A stretch of 64,000 bases of DNA from Coprinus comatus (Eukaryota; Basidiomycota; Agaricomycetes; Agaricales; Agaricaceae), in contig JAWPGT010000018.1 in NCBI GenBank assembly GCA_034638255.1, positions 1-64,000 on the forward strand, given 5' to 3'. Position numbers and translations under genes: made by a program. Under the pieces are notes generated by a model. That model made no database searches. It saw nothing but the letters and a program-made list of their open reading frames with translations, and was not told the origin of the DNA. This document shows positions 11,439-20,524 of this stretch, piece by piece (position 1 is the first letter of the stretch; each line of letters opens with the position of its first letter).

Positions 11439-11695
11439 TGTCCTTGTTTACCATCCAGCTATCATCCTCACCCAGCTCTGGTGCACAAAGTCTTGCCAGG
11501 ATGTAGATGAGAAGCCTATTTGTTCCTTCGACTAATCCATTGACCCAGGGTGAGTATGTGGCAACAACTAGGGTCTTTGTTCCCCATTCTCCACAGAACT
11601 CCTTAACTTCTGAGTTTACAAAGTGTGAGCCTCCATCAGTCATGAGTGTTTCGGGTGGCATGAAGTTCTGAAAAACATCTTTTATGTAAGAAGAG
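11439..11695 (-). pseudogene. Ty3/gypsy integrase core fragment
   Basis: Minus-strand frame with FQNFMPPETLMTDGGSHF, EFCGEWGTKTLV and YSPWVNGLVEGTN, the second Asp box and the Glu box of a retroviral-type integrase catalytic core (rve fold) as found in Ty3/gypsy elements. The frame ends after LCAPELGEDDSWMVNKD, where the 5' end of LINE copy 2 begins. The segment after the core appears at 5931-6402 on the other side of the LINE. Upstream the fragment is cut at about 11695 by the tRNA-like sequence. Confidence 0.8.
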
Positions 11696-11700
11696 AAAAG

Positions 11701-11773
11701 TGACCACACCAGGGATTGAACCCGGGACCACCCAAATGTGCATTGGGAGCTCTAACCACTGAGCTATATGGCC
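11701..11773 (-). tRNA. tRNA-like cloverleaf, probable pseudo-tRNA or SINE head
   Basis: Seventy-three bases on the minus strand fold as a complete cloverleaf: 7-bp acceptor stem (with G-U pairs), 4-bp D stem, 5-bp anticodon stem around a 7-nt loop, and a 5-bp T stem with the loop TTCAATC. The internal promoter boxes are intact (TAGCTCAGTGGTTAGAG and GGTTCAATCC). The anticodon position reads CAC (Val), but the universal T before it is G. No CCA is encoded, as usual in eukaryotes. It directly abuts the gypsy integrase fragment inside a repeat-rich zone, so a tRNA-derived SINE head or dead gene is more likely than a working tRNA. Confidence 0.5.
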
Positions 11774-11995
11774 TTAGGTATTGTAGGAACTGATACTAGA
11801 TATATGTACCAGGGTATAGTCTTGTTTCCCAGTCACTGGCTCAAGCAGGGGCATAGGCGCTGTGTGACATAGTGTGGGAACTCAGAGGACCTGACCTGTC
11901 AGGTGACTTGTCCTGTCATCACCTGACACTTTTAGGCATTTTATGGTTGTTTTCCCACTTCCATGTGTTTTGAACATATAACCCCATCATATGTG
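11774..11995. other. Unassigned spacer
   Basis: No frame, repeat end or RNA fold that I can support. It may be the body of the repeat to which the tRNA-like sequence belonged. Confidence 0.3.
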
Positions 11996-12290
11996 TGTAA
12001 GCGCAGGAACGTAGAGCATGATGGGACACATAGATTAACAAAGGAACAAAGGTGATTGATTAAGAAATGAATGAGTTACACTGCAGACAATGGTATGAGA
12101 CTAGAACATGATGTTATACTATAACTACTCATCTGCAGACAATGGTATGAGACTAGAAGGTCACCAAGTGTCTGCAGGACGCTTCTGCAAGCTGTGACAT
12201 CACACAGTAACACCACATGATCAGAAAAGCGATCACAAGCTACAACTCCATCAACTACTGACATTGGGACTGCCTGGAGCAATCCTGACA
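11996..12290 (+). repeat. LTR-B copy 1 (short LTR, no target duplication seen)
   Basis: 295 bp starting TGTAAGCGCAGGA and ending AATCCTGACA, about 94 percent identical by eye to LTR-B copy 2 (15561-15855), which has the same length. It contains two direct copies of a motif beginning CTGCAGACAATGGTATGAGA. The flanking pentamers differ (ATGTG and AAGCC), so either the insertion was followed by deletion or this end is a recombinant. Its right side abuts copia Gag sequence in mid-gene. Confidence 0.75.
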
Positions 12291-12900
12291 AAGCCCTATT
12301 CTAAACCCTCTGGTGGTGCTTCTCAGCAGCCCCAACAACAACAACAGAACACTTCTGGGTCTTCTAGACCAAATCAGAACCAGAACTCCAGTTCCAGTGA
12401 TGCTTCTGGGGGGGATAAGGATAAAAAGAAGAAGCATTGATGTGGAAAATGTGGAGGCAAAGGCAAACAAAGCCGAAGGAGAAGATGGTAATGTCAACAT
12501 GATCTTGTCACCCGCTGTTCTGGAGTCTTTCACAACTCCCACTAACAAACCCTCTTCCACTCATTCTCTCGTCAAGAGGATGAAGACTACTGATCCACGA
12601 CCCAAGGCAGTGGCTTTGAAAAAGGCTGCTGATGAAGTTGTTGTGCATGGAGTTGAGCCTTATGTTGCTCCTTGTACCACTCTTCTTCCTTCTGTCAGAC
12701 ATCTGGTTGGTTGTACCTGGTATCAGAAAAAGAAGGCCGAGGTCTTCGAAAGGATGGGTGCTCGCCTCAGCTTCAGCCCAGCTGAACCCTCTCCCCCGTC
12801 ACCTCCACCATCGCTTGATGCAATGGTTGCTACAATCCTTCCTGAAGAGGAAGTTGATTCATCTTCAGTTTCTACACCTGGGTCCCCCACATGTTGATCA
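12291..12900 (+). pseudogene. copia relic 1: Gag C-terminus and spacer
   Basis: Starts in mid-protein with KPYSKPSGGASQQPQQQQ, a Gln/Ser-rich stretch followed by KKKKH and a damaged knuckle CGKCGGKGK. The same arrangement (Gln-rich, then DKKKKQTHGKCSGK) occurs in the copia Gag at 18667-20112. A TGA precedes the first knuckle Cys. After 12520 the frame runs on through a Pro/Ser-rich region to 12897, without a domain that I can name. Confidence 0.65.
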
Positions 12901-13095
12901 AAGTCTCCCTCTTATGTCCCACCTTCCGATGTCCCTGAAGCGATTGCAGAGGCTGATGCCTACATGAATGATCTGGACTTTGACGCAGATGCTGACTATG
13001 AGGTCGATGATGGTTGGTACAATGAGCATGTTCCTTTCTTCTCTCAAGATTTCTTCATTACTAAATGGAACTTATAGAGATGCCCCCAAGCTTGC

Positions 13096-13870
13096 TTGGG
13101 GGGACAAACCAATGGCTCCATCAGACCCCATGTTCTAGAGCGCCATATCAGACTGCCAGACATTAGTCAGACTATTACGAGTTCTCTTTCTACATCTACT
13201 ACTGTTTGTACTCCCATTTTGAATATGATCCCTTCTCCCATTTCAACTTGTGATTGTTTTGTCTTACCAACAAAATATTTAAAAGATCCTAAAAATGGTG
13301 ATGAATCAGGAAAACATCTTGATGATTGCTTATGCAACTTCTGTGAAGATAAAAGTAAACCTAATTATGCTAGAGAGTCTGCTATTTGGCTCCTTGATTC
13401 AGGTGCTAGCTTTAATTGCACACCACATATAGCCGACTTTATCAAGTTAGAGAATGGAGAATTTGGTGGTGTCAGAGATGCCAGCAACAATCTCATAACC
13501 ATAAAAGGTCATGGGAAAGTTCTCTTCCAATATAAAGTAGACAGAGTCACTAGAATGACTCCACTGTATCTGGTCTATTATTTAGAGTCTCTCTCCACTA
13601 GAATCATTTCACCTGGCACCTTATGGCTGCAAGGAATGAGGAGTGAGTCAAATTTAAAGAGAACCAACATATTTTGTTCAAACAGAAAATTGTTCATGCA
13701 TGCATCACACATCACAACATTCAAAGTTATGGAAGATGCCCTCCACCATGTTCACACTAGGTTGGTGCATCACTATACTGTGAACCAGCTATTTTCGATG
13801 AGGGCTGGTATCCCAAATGCAAGCCAGATCATGAAAAACGTAAGGACTCCAGTTCTTCTAAAAACCCCAA
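13096..13870 (+). pseudogene. copia relic 1: aspartic protease and truncated pre-integrase region
   Basis: The frame holds AIWLLDSGASFNCTPH, the aspartic protease active-site box of copia polyproteins, followed by the usual glycine-containing KGHGKVLFQYKV region. The protein continues to HTRLVHHYTVNQLF, the start of the GAG-pre-integrase domain, then changes near 13790 to an acidic linker that normally follows integrase (DEDDEDTTPDLYPDDP in another frame). An internal deletion of the integrase core is the simplest reading. Confidence 0.75.
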
Positions 13871-14640
13871 AATAAATCCTCCTCCTCTGGCGTCTGATGA
13901 AGATGACGAGGATACTACACCTGATCTTTATCCTGATGATCCTATGGACACATCTCGACAAGACGACAGTGATAGAACTCCAATGCCTAGACCGCAAGGT
14001 CTGATTCCCGGACCATCTACTTCTCAACCACCTCCTGTTCCCGGTCCAAGCAAAACTGCTCCTAGGAAAACAACAGTTGAGGAAGTCACTGATGAAGATG
14101 ATGATGATGTGTTATCATACACTGATCCTGAATCACCTATTTGTCACCTGAGTCCGAGCCCTGCTCCTCAATCTGACTCCACCTGTCCCGTTTCTCCATC
14201 ACCTGAGTGACCTCCTAGACCTATTGAACCTTTACCTTGCTGTTCTGGCCAAGAAAAGTTTGTTCCTTTTAGAGAAGGTAACATTTATGGGGAGAGAACA
14301 CATCCATCTGAAATCCTACAAGATTATAATCACAATGAACTTCTACCACCCCAGGGGAGAGTTCGTCTCTGTGGACATGATTTTAGAATCCACAATCAAC
14401 GAGATCGACCAAAAGTTGATCCACGTCCTATTTTGCCTGAGGAAGTCCAAGAACATCGCGATGAAATACGCAGACAACACGAGGATGCCTCACGGCAATA
14501 TGTGAGGGAACAACAACCTGACGCTATGGAAGAAGACGCAGATTGTAAGATTCAATGGATTACTAAGGAAGGGGGGTTAGAATTGATGAACTTTTTATTG
14601 GCAAAGGCAAGTTACACATCAGTTCCTGAGCAATTCTGTG
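13870..14640 (+). pseudogene. copia relic 1: post-integrase linker
   Basis: Pro/Ser/Asp-rich frames (13944-14210, then 14224-14669) with PGPSTSQPPPVPGPSK and a DEDDDD run. This low-complexity linker separates integrase from reverse transcriptase in copia polyproteins. It is split by at least two frame changes. No catalytic motif is present. Confidence 0.6.
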
Positions 14641-15560
14641 ATCTTGTAAAACTGAATCCAGAGGAATGAGAACACTGGCATGAAGCTTGTCTCGAAGAAC
14701 TAGCTGCACTTAAAAAGCGAGAAGTTTACAAGTTGGTGAAACTTCTGGAAGGAAGGAAAACTGTAAAAAATAGATGGGTCTTTAATAAAAAGAGCAATGG
14801 TTGCAAATGTGCTAGACTAGTTGCTAAAGGATTTTCTCAAGTTGAGGACATTGACTTTGATGAGTTATTCTCTCCAGTAGTTAGATATGAGTCCACTCAA
14901 ATCCTGCTTGGGTTAGCCGCCCTTGAAAACTGGGATATTGAGTCTGTCAATGTAAAGACAGCATATCTCTATGGCAAACTGGATGAGAAAATCTACATGG
15001 ATCAACCTGAAGGTTTCAAACTTAAGGGAAAGGAACATTTGGTCTGCAGGTTACAATGAGCATTGTATACCTTAAACAAGCCAGCTTGGCCTGGTGGAAG
15101 GAGATGGCATCTTCCATGAACCAACTAGGTTTCAAGCGATGTGAATCCGATGCTGGTATCTATATTTATCGTCAAAAAGATGGCAAGTTTGTCATTGCTG
15201 TCGTGTACATTGACAACGTACTTTTTATGGGAAATGACTCCGCCCTGCTTAAAAAGCTTAAAGGAGAGTTCATGAAAAAGTGGGAATGCCACAACCTTGG
15301 AGAAGTCAAAGAATTTCTCGGTATGCGCATCAGGAGAGATCAAGCTAATCAAAAGATCTATCTTGATCAATGTGCTTATTTAGAAAAGATCCTGGAAAGG
15401 TTTAAAATCACTGGCTCTGACCATGATACCAAGCCAGCGCGAACTCCGCTGCCAGAAGGGTACTATCCAGTTCCTAACGACAAGCCGATCAACTCCTCCA
15501 TCCATTCTAGGTACCAACAGGTGATTGGATCACTGTTGTACATTGCTATTGGCATGGGTC
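14640..15560 (+). pseudogene. copia relic 1: reverse transcriptase
   Basis: Contains LVAKGFSQVEDIDFDELF, KTAYLYGKLDEKIYMDQPEG, AWWKEMA, ESDAGIYIYRQKDG and the active-site box YIDNVLF (YVDD in active enzymes). The frame shifts near 15056. The protein is cut at 15560 within LLYIAIGMG by insertion of LTR-B copy 2 and resumes at 15861. The loss of the second catalytic Asp and the frameshift both prevent activity. Confidence 0.88.
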
Positions 15561-15855
15561 TGTAAGCGCAGGAACGTAGAGCACGACGGGACGCGTAGAT
15601 TAATGAAAGAACGAAGGTGATTGATTAAGAAATAAGTGAGATACACTGCAGACAATGGTATGAGACTAGAACATAAAGTTATACTATAACTACTCACCTG
15701 CAGACAATGGTATGAGACTAGAAGGTCACCAAGTGTCTGCAGGACGCTTCTACAAGCTGTGACATCACACAGTAACACCACATGATCAGAAAAGCGATTA
15801 CAAGCTACAACTCCATCAACTCCTGACATTGGGACTGCCTGGAGCAATCCTGACA
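15561..15855 (+). repeat. LTR-B copy 2, solo LTR with 5-bp target duplication
   Basis: 295 bp beginning TGTAAGCGCAGG and ending GCAATCCTGACA, flanked by GGGTC at 15556-15560 and 15856-15860. The ends TG...CA and the 5-bp duplication are those of an LTR element. Removing it restores the copia frame exactly. No internal region is present, so it is a solo LTR or a very short (TRIM-like) element. Confidence 0.85.
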
Positions 15856-15860
15856 GGGTC

Positions 15861-16520
15861 CGGACATTTCGTTTGCTGTGACTAAGCTAAGTCAACATTC
15901 TCATAATCCTATGGAAGAACATTTGCGTAGAGCTCTCTATATTTGTAGATACCTATTAGTGACTCGGGAATACCAAATGACACTTGATGGTTCTGGTAAT
16001 GAGGGTTTCATTGCTTATAGTGATTCTGATTGGGCTAGTGATCCTTCTACTCAAAGATCCCAAACTGGTTATCTGTCCACTGTTGCATCCTGTCCAGTAG
16101 CCTGGGTCAGTCGATCACAAAAGACTATTGCGTTATCATCCACAGAGGCTGAGTACATGGCTATTTCTGATTGTAGTCATCAGTCCATCTGGATCAGAAG
16201 CCTAATGACTGAACTTGGTTTACATAACAATGAACCAATGGATATTTGTGGAGACAATATGGGCTCTCTCTTTATCGCGCAAAATCCTGCCGTCAAAAAG
16301 AGATCAAAACACATAGATATCATTTTCTACTTCATTTGTCAAGTAATTGATGAAAAGAAGGTTTAGCTCTATTTTATCCCAGGCACTGAGAATCCTACTG
16401 ATTTTCTCACGAAGAATCTCGGACGTGTGAAGTTTGAATATTTCCGTGATAACTATTACAGGTTGGAGTTTTCTAATCCCACCTATAGTGCTGCCAAGCA
16501 CTCAAATAATATGTCCTCAA
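15861..16520 (+). pseudogene. copia relic 1: RNase H
   Basis: Resumes with PDISFAVTKLSQHSHNP, then YSDSDWASDPSTQRSQTGY, SRSQKTIALSSTEAEYMA and ICGDNMGSLFIAQNP, the conserved boxes of the copia RNase H. A stop (TAG) follows EKKV at 16366, and the rest of the domain reads on in frame to the end near 16520. Its last residues (LTKNLGRVKFEYF in mutated form) match the copia C-terminus at 24290-24559. Confidence 0.85.
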
Positions 16521-16552
16521 CATAGGGCGCTTCTTAGCTGCCATGTTTGTAT

Positions 16553-16714
16553 TCAGGGGAGTGTTGAACTATTATTAGTTCTTCCATGACATTCTCTAAT
16601 GGCATTACACTAGATGAACATGTGACTCAATATGTTCTCGCACAGACCATTGCATTAATGTATATAAACCTTGTAGTAATTGCATTATATACTTAAGTTC
16701 TTTCTACCTCAACA
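16553..16714 (+). repeat. copia relic 1: polypurine tract and 3' LTR
   Basis: A purine run (CAGGGGAG) directly precedes TGTTGAAC at 16562. The LTR ends CTCAACA at 16714, giving inverted TGTTGA/TCAACA ends. At 153 bp it is shorter than the related LTRs at 20145-20524 and 24626-25015, which share the TGTTGa...TcAACA ends. A TATATAAA-type promoter box lies near 16660. Confidence 0.65.
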
Positions 16715-16730
16715 ACCACCCTCAGTAAGT

Positions 16731-17680
16731 CTAAGTTGTACCTACCTTAGCATACATGCTACACTCTTGTTTTAACAAAGATGAATCTTTGATCATAGAT
16801 TTTATGTACTTGTATTCCCCATCATCGGTATCATACTGTGTAGAAGGAGAATTCATGATTTGTTCAAACTGTTCATCAAGAACAGAGACAGATGCTGGAG
16901 CAGACACCTGATCATGTGGAGGCTGCATGTGAACATTATTGTTTTCATCAATGGAGACAACCGAATGTGTCAGGAATGCTCTAGACAGTCCCCAAGGTCA
17001 GTACTTATTGTTGGTTGAGGTTAGAAGAGTTGTGGTTGGATATTCTCTTTAGAGTTCTGGACTTGTAGATTGTTTCCGCTTTCTGTGACATCACAATGTC
17101 ACGTCACACATTACTGAAGCGTCCTGCAGACACATGAAGACTCTCTAGTCTAATACAAGTGTCTGCAGGTGAGTAGTTAAGAAGTTATTGTATCTCTCTA
17201 GTCTAATACAAGTGTCTGCAGTGTTTGTGTTTTATCTCAGTCATTTCTTATTGGTTTCCCTCCATTCCTTTGTCATCGTGCTCGTCTCGTCGTCCTCTAC
17301 AATCCTGCGCTTACAGTATGCAGAGGACTAGGCTCACAGGCAGGACCAGAGGTAAGAACTAATCCATCAAGAGAAGGTAAGGCAGGGGGAGGGGTTGGCT
17401 CTATGCCAAGACAACGTTCATAGGATTTGAGTACCTGGGCCTTTGTTAAATACTGAAAATACCGAGAGGGGTGACCCTTGGCTTCAGCGTGTGTGCTGTG
17501 CCTCCGGAATTTGTACAAGGTCGATTTACGAATTTCTGGGAGACTTCCAGCAGAGTTTCCGGAAGACTGGAAAAGTAAGAGTGCAGACAGTTGAGATGAT
17601 ACAGAGAGTTAAGAGTATATCAAGTCGATTCTGAAACTGAGGAAATACAAACATAGCAGTGAACTATTTATACAAAATGC
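16731..17680 (-). pseudogene. Unidentified minus-strand ORF split by LTR-B copy 3
   Basis: Two frames, 17316-17540 and 16731-16967, join in phase across the LTR-B insertion: the first ends ACEPSPLHT, the second continues VVSIDENNNVHMQPP. The joined protein has an N-terminal basic part (KFRRHSTHAEAKGHPSRYFQ), a Pro-rich middle and an acidic end. I recognise no domain. A TATAAATAG box near 17665 lies upstream on the same strand. It may be the Gag of a further LTR element or a dead host gene. Confidence 0.45.
16968..17315 (-). repeat. LTR-B copy 3, opposite orientation
   Basis: 348 bp beginning TGTCAGGAATGC and ending CCTGCGCTTACA on the plus strand, the reverse complement layout of copies 1 and 2. 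The flanking pentamers are GAATG (16963-16967) and GTATG (17316-17320), a target duplication with one change. It holds the same pair of CTGCAG-containing repeats, more diverged, so it is older or a subfamily. Confidence 0.75.
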
Positions 17681-17747
17681 CGTAACGGATAAAAAAGGTA
17701 ATAAGGAATAACGGAAATCTGAATCAGAGAAGAAATACAAACGGAGG

Positions 17748-18382
17748 TGTTACGAGTCCATCCAAACCACCAGCCCGTACCACCACCACCGAGGAAGACT
17801 TGTTCGCCATCTTCCCCGAACTCATTCCCAATGACGACATCATGGACGACTCTGCTTGACATACCATCCCCCGGTGACATCACGGTGACATCACTATGAC
17901 ATCGCTATGACCTAACGTCGAACTAAGTATGAGACTCCACTTATGCTTAGAAGTATACATTTCCCCAGCTCCAGTATTAGTTATCCGTTTCGTCATTTTA
18001 CTCCTGTTGACTAATCTTTCATTGTATATGGAGTAAATAGTCCCCGACCCCGATGTCTCACCTACTCCTGTTGACAGTTCTAGCATTGTGTATGGAGTAG
18101 ATTATAAAGCGATGACGAGTATTAGGTTATAATTAGTTAGTAGCTATTATTAGGTACATCCCTAGAATAGTATAAATACTCGATGTATTAGACGATTAAA
18201 GCCTCAAGCTTTAATCTCTTCTGTTGTAGCCCTTATACATCTCTGTCTCCATACCTCTCGGTCACTAGGTTGAAAGGCCTTGAGATTGCAGCAGAGTGTT
18301 TATTGATCGCACGTTCCTACACGACTGCACTCTAGCGTTTAAGTTCCAGGAGTGTTCAGCTTAACGGTTCGTGGTCATAACA
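17748..18382 (+). repeat. LTR-C copy 1, 635-bp solo LTR
   Basis: Begins TGTTACGAGTCC and ends GTGGTCATAACA, with identical GGAGG duplications at 17743-17747 and 18383-18387. It differs from the second copy (25950-26584) at about three positions, all transitions, and has the same length. A TATA-like box (AGTATAAATACTC) lies at about 18168. The two GT..AC termini and the 5-bp duplication identify it as a solo LTR; orientation is arbitrary without an internal region. The near identity implies recent activity. Confidence 0.85.
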
Positions 18383-18666
18383 GGAGGTAGATAAAACGGA
18401 AGATGGAAAGTAATGGCATAATATTGGAGAATTAAGAAGCATAGGAAACGCATGGAAATGCCAAACTAAACTGAATAGAATTGATAACCAAAGAATAAGC
18501 AAGATAAGAAAAACCCAGAATTTCCAGAGGACAGAAAAGTCCCTTTGAATAATTAATGAACAATGGAAATCTGGAAATTAGGAAATTCAGAAAGATCGGA
18601 AATCCGGAGATTTGCTATCTAATCGGAATTGTGATATGTGAACTTGGCAGAATTCAGGGTTAGCAG
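18383..18666. other. AT-rich unassigned DNA, target of LTR-C copy 1
   Basis: Together with 17520-17747 this is the pre-insertion DNA around LTR-C copy 1. It is AT-rich with many short GGAAAT/ATTTCC words. It has no supported frame. It may be the upstream region or 5' LTR of the element that encodes the unidentified minus-strand ORF at 16731-17680. Confidence 0.3.
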
Positions 18667-20112
18667 TCATGTGACGGAACAGAATATAACAGCCTTGGTC
18701 CATTGCAAATGGGTCCTTCCCACAAGTTGGTTTGGAACCATGGTAGGAGCTTTACACTCAACTACCTTCTCTGGGGTGGACTCACAAATCTCTTCTATAT
18801 AAGCATGAGTAGATTTAAAGGGATGGTCAATAACAGTAGCAGCAGTTGAAGCAAAAGAGTTTAACATGATGATATTGGAAGCTGCTGCATCTACCCCAGT
18901 AGTAGAGGTATTAGTGGTGACATCAGCCGACTTGGCATTCTTACCACTGCATTTTCCATGTGTCTGCTTCTTCTTCTTATCCTCACTGGCTCCACCCTGT
19001 TGGGTCTGACTGGAACCAGAACCACTGCCAGATTGTTGAGGTTGCAGTTGCTGCCCTTGTGGGCGCAATTGCTGACCTCCACCTTGGTTTTGGTTCTGAT
19101 TATGTTGTTTAGGGCCTTTAAAACCCTTAACACCCTGAGAACAAAGAGCATTAGCTTGACCACGAGAGTCAAGCCAGGTGGATTGGATTGCCTCAGCGAC
19201 AATCTGGACTGTGAGTCTAGAAAACTTAGAACTTCCATATCTCACTAGGAGGGAAGCTCAAGTTGCATTCCATTGGTTTGGAATATGAGTCAACAGCATT
19301 AGAGCATGAAGAAGTCCTGGAACACAGATGGGAGGATCTGCTGTCTCGAGACAAGTGAAATAAGAGGAGAATTGAGCAATCTCAGCTGATGGATCTGAAG
19401 ATCCAGAGAGTCTGAAGCCGTCCACTTTCACCCAAATTTCAAAAGCAGTTCCTGCATTGAAAGTACCATATGTGGTTTTTAAATGATTCCACAAAAGGTC
19501 GGACTGAAGGATACCATGATTCAGCATTTCATCAGAGATTTTGGAGTTAATCAATCCTAAGGCAAATGCCTCAGCTATATCGAACTTGGCTTGTTCCCCA
19601 GGAATAGTTTCCTGGTTTGTGGTAGTGTAGGCAGCTTGTGCTGGAACACCATCTGAAGCAGGAACAGTGGCCACAGTATATGTGACATCATGCTCTTTGG
19701 GAGCAACAATGTCTAGGATGATCTGTCCTACTGAATAACCATCCAGAATGATCATATTAGTGCAATTAAGCAGCTTCATAGACCACATAGAATAGTTGGC
19801 AGAGCCTTTCAATACTGGAAGGGTAGGGATAATAGCCGTCATAATAAGTGATTGGAGATATTGATCTACAACAAAACACAAATTAGCCTCATGTTGTAAG
19901 TCACACATGTGTGTGCCAGCAACAAATCTGCGAGCTTTCTGTCTAACCAAGTATGGTAGTATGGAGCAAGCATCACACCAGAGAGGGAGAGATGAAATCT
20001 CTGAGGGCCTGGAACAGGACTCAGTCTCTCCAGGTTGGTTGATGTAAACCACACATTTCCTAGAGCAAGATGACTTAACCAGCTGAGAAGCTAGGTGTCT
20101 TGTTGAACTCAT
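18667..20112 (-). pseudogene. Ty1/copia relic 2: Gag
   Basis: Minus strand from the ATG at 20112 (MSSTRHLASQLVKSS), just inside the LTR at 20145-20524. The first part contains PVLKGSANYSMWSMKLLNCT, the start of the Gag fold found in copia elements (UBN2-type), followed by LGLINSKISDEMLNH and LWNHLKTTYGTFN. The second frame (18667-19245) is Gln/Gly-rich and ends with a damaged zinc knuckle in DKKKKQTHGKCSGK. A frame change lies near 19250. The element stops near 18660, so protease and everything downstream are missing. Confidence 0.75.
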
Positions 20113-20144
20113 GGAACCATACTGGCTAGTCAGGGCCCATAACC

Positions 20145-20524
20145 TGTTGAAAGCAATGTGTATACACAAAGACATAATAGTTTAAGTATATGCATGAAGT
20201 GGTAGATAGTAGTGTTTGCTGTTGGAGAGAACAGAGTGTAAAGAGAACTGGGTAGTTTGAGAACTGAAGAATACAGGAGCAAATGTAAACTACTTATACT
20301 AAATGCTGCTGGTCCATGCTACGACACTAAGGAGTCAGGTGTCAACTACATGTAACTAATTATACATGAAACAGGAGTCTAAACAGGAGTTGAAACATAT
20401 AGGTGAAACACTAACTACAACCAATAGGAGCTGCCATATAATGCAAAGCAAGTATGAAATGATTAAAGTGAAACAGAATGAAAATGTCATGTGACTACCT
20501 AATAATAGTCCATATTTTCCAACA
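20145..20524 (-). repeat. Ty1/copia relic 2: 5' LTR
   Basis: 380 bp, TGTTGAAAGC at the left and TTTTCCAACA at the right on the plus strand. It is related to the LTR at 24626-25015, with shared stretches such as CTATTATTAG, GTAGTTAGTGTTTCAC and TCTACCACTT. Just inside lies GGTTATGGGCCC, a possible primer-binding segment. The right side abuts the Ty3/gypsy relic at 20525, so this copia landed in, or recombined with, that element. Confidence 0.75.

Larger units (their letters stand above)
12291..16714 (+). mobile_element. Ty1/copia relic 1, plus strand, integrase deleted
   Basis: Pieces in order: the end of Gag with a zinc-knuckle remnant, protease, post-integrase linker, reverse transcriptase, RNase H, polypurine tract and a 153-bp 3' LTR. 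The integrase domain is missing between protease and linker (junction near 13790). LTR-B copy 2 interrupts the reverse transcriptase/RNase H part. The 5' LTR and the start of Gag are absent; LTR-B copy 1 stands at that edge. Several stops and frameshifts make it inactive. Confidence 0.85.

Noticed and set aside
12130..12170. Repeated CTGCAGACAATGG words in LTR-B as a possible CRISPR-like or satellite array
   Set aside because: Only two copies per element, embedded in a repeat with LTR ends and target duplications.
11996..12291. Short ORFs of about 70-105 codons inside LTR-B copies
   Set aside because: They occur only in the repeat, without start context or homology.
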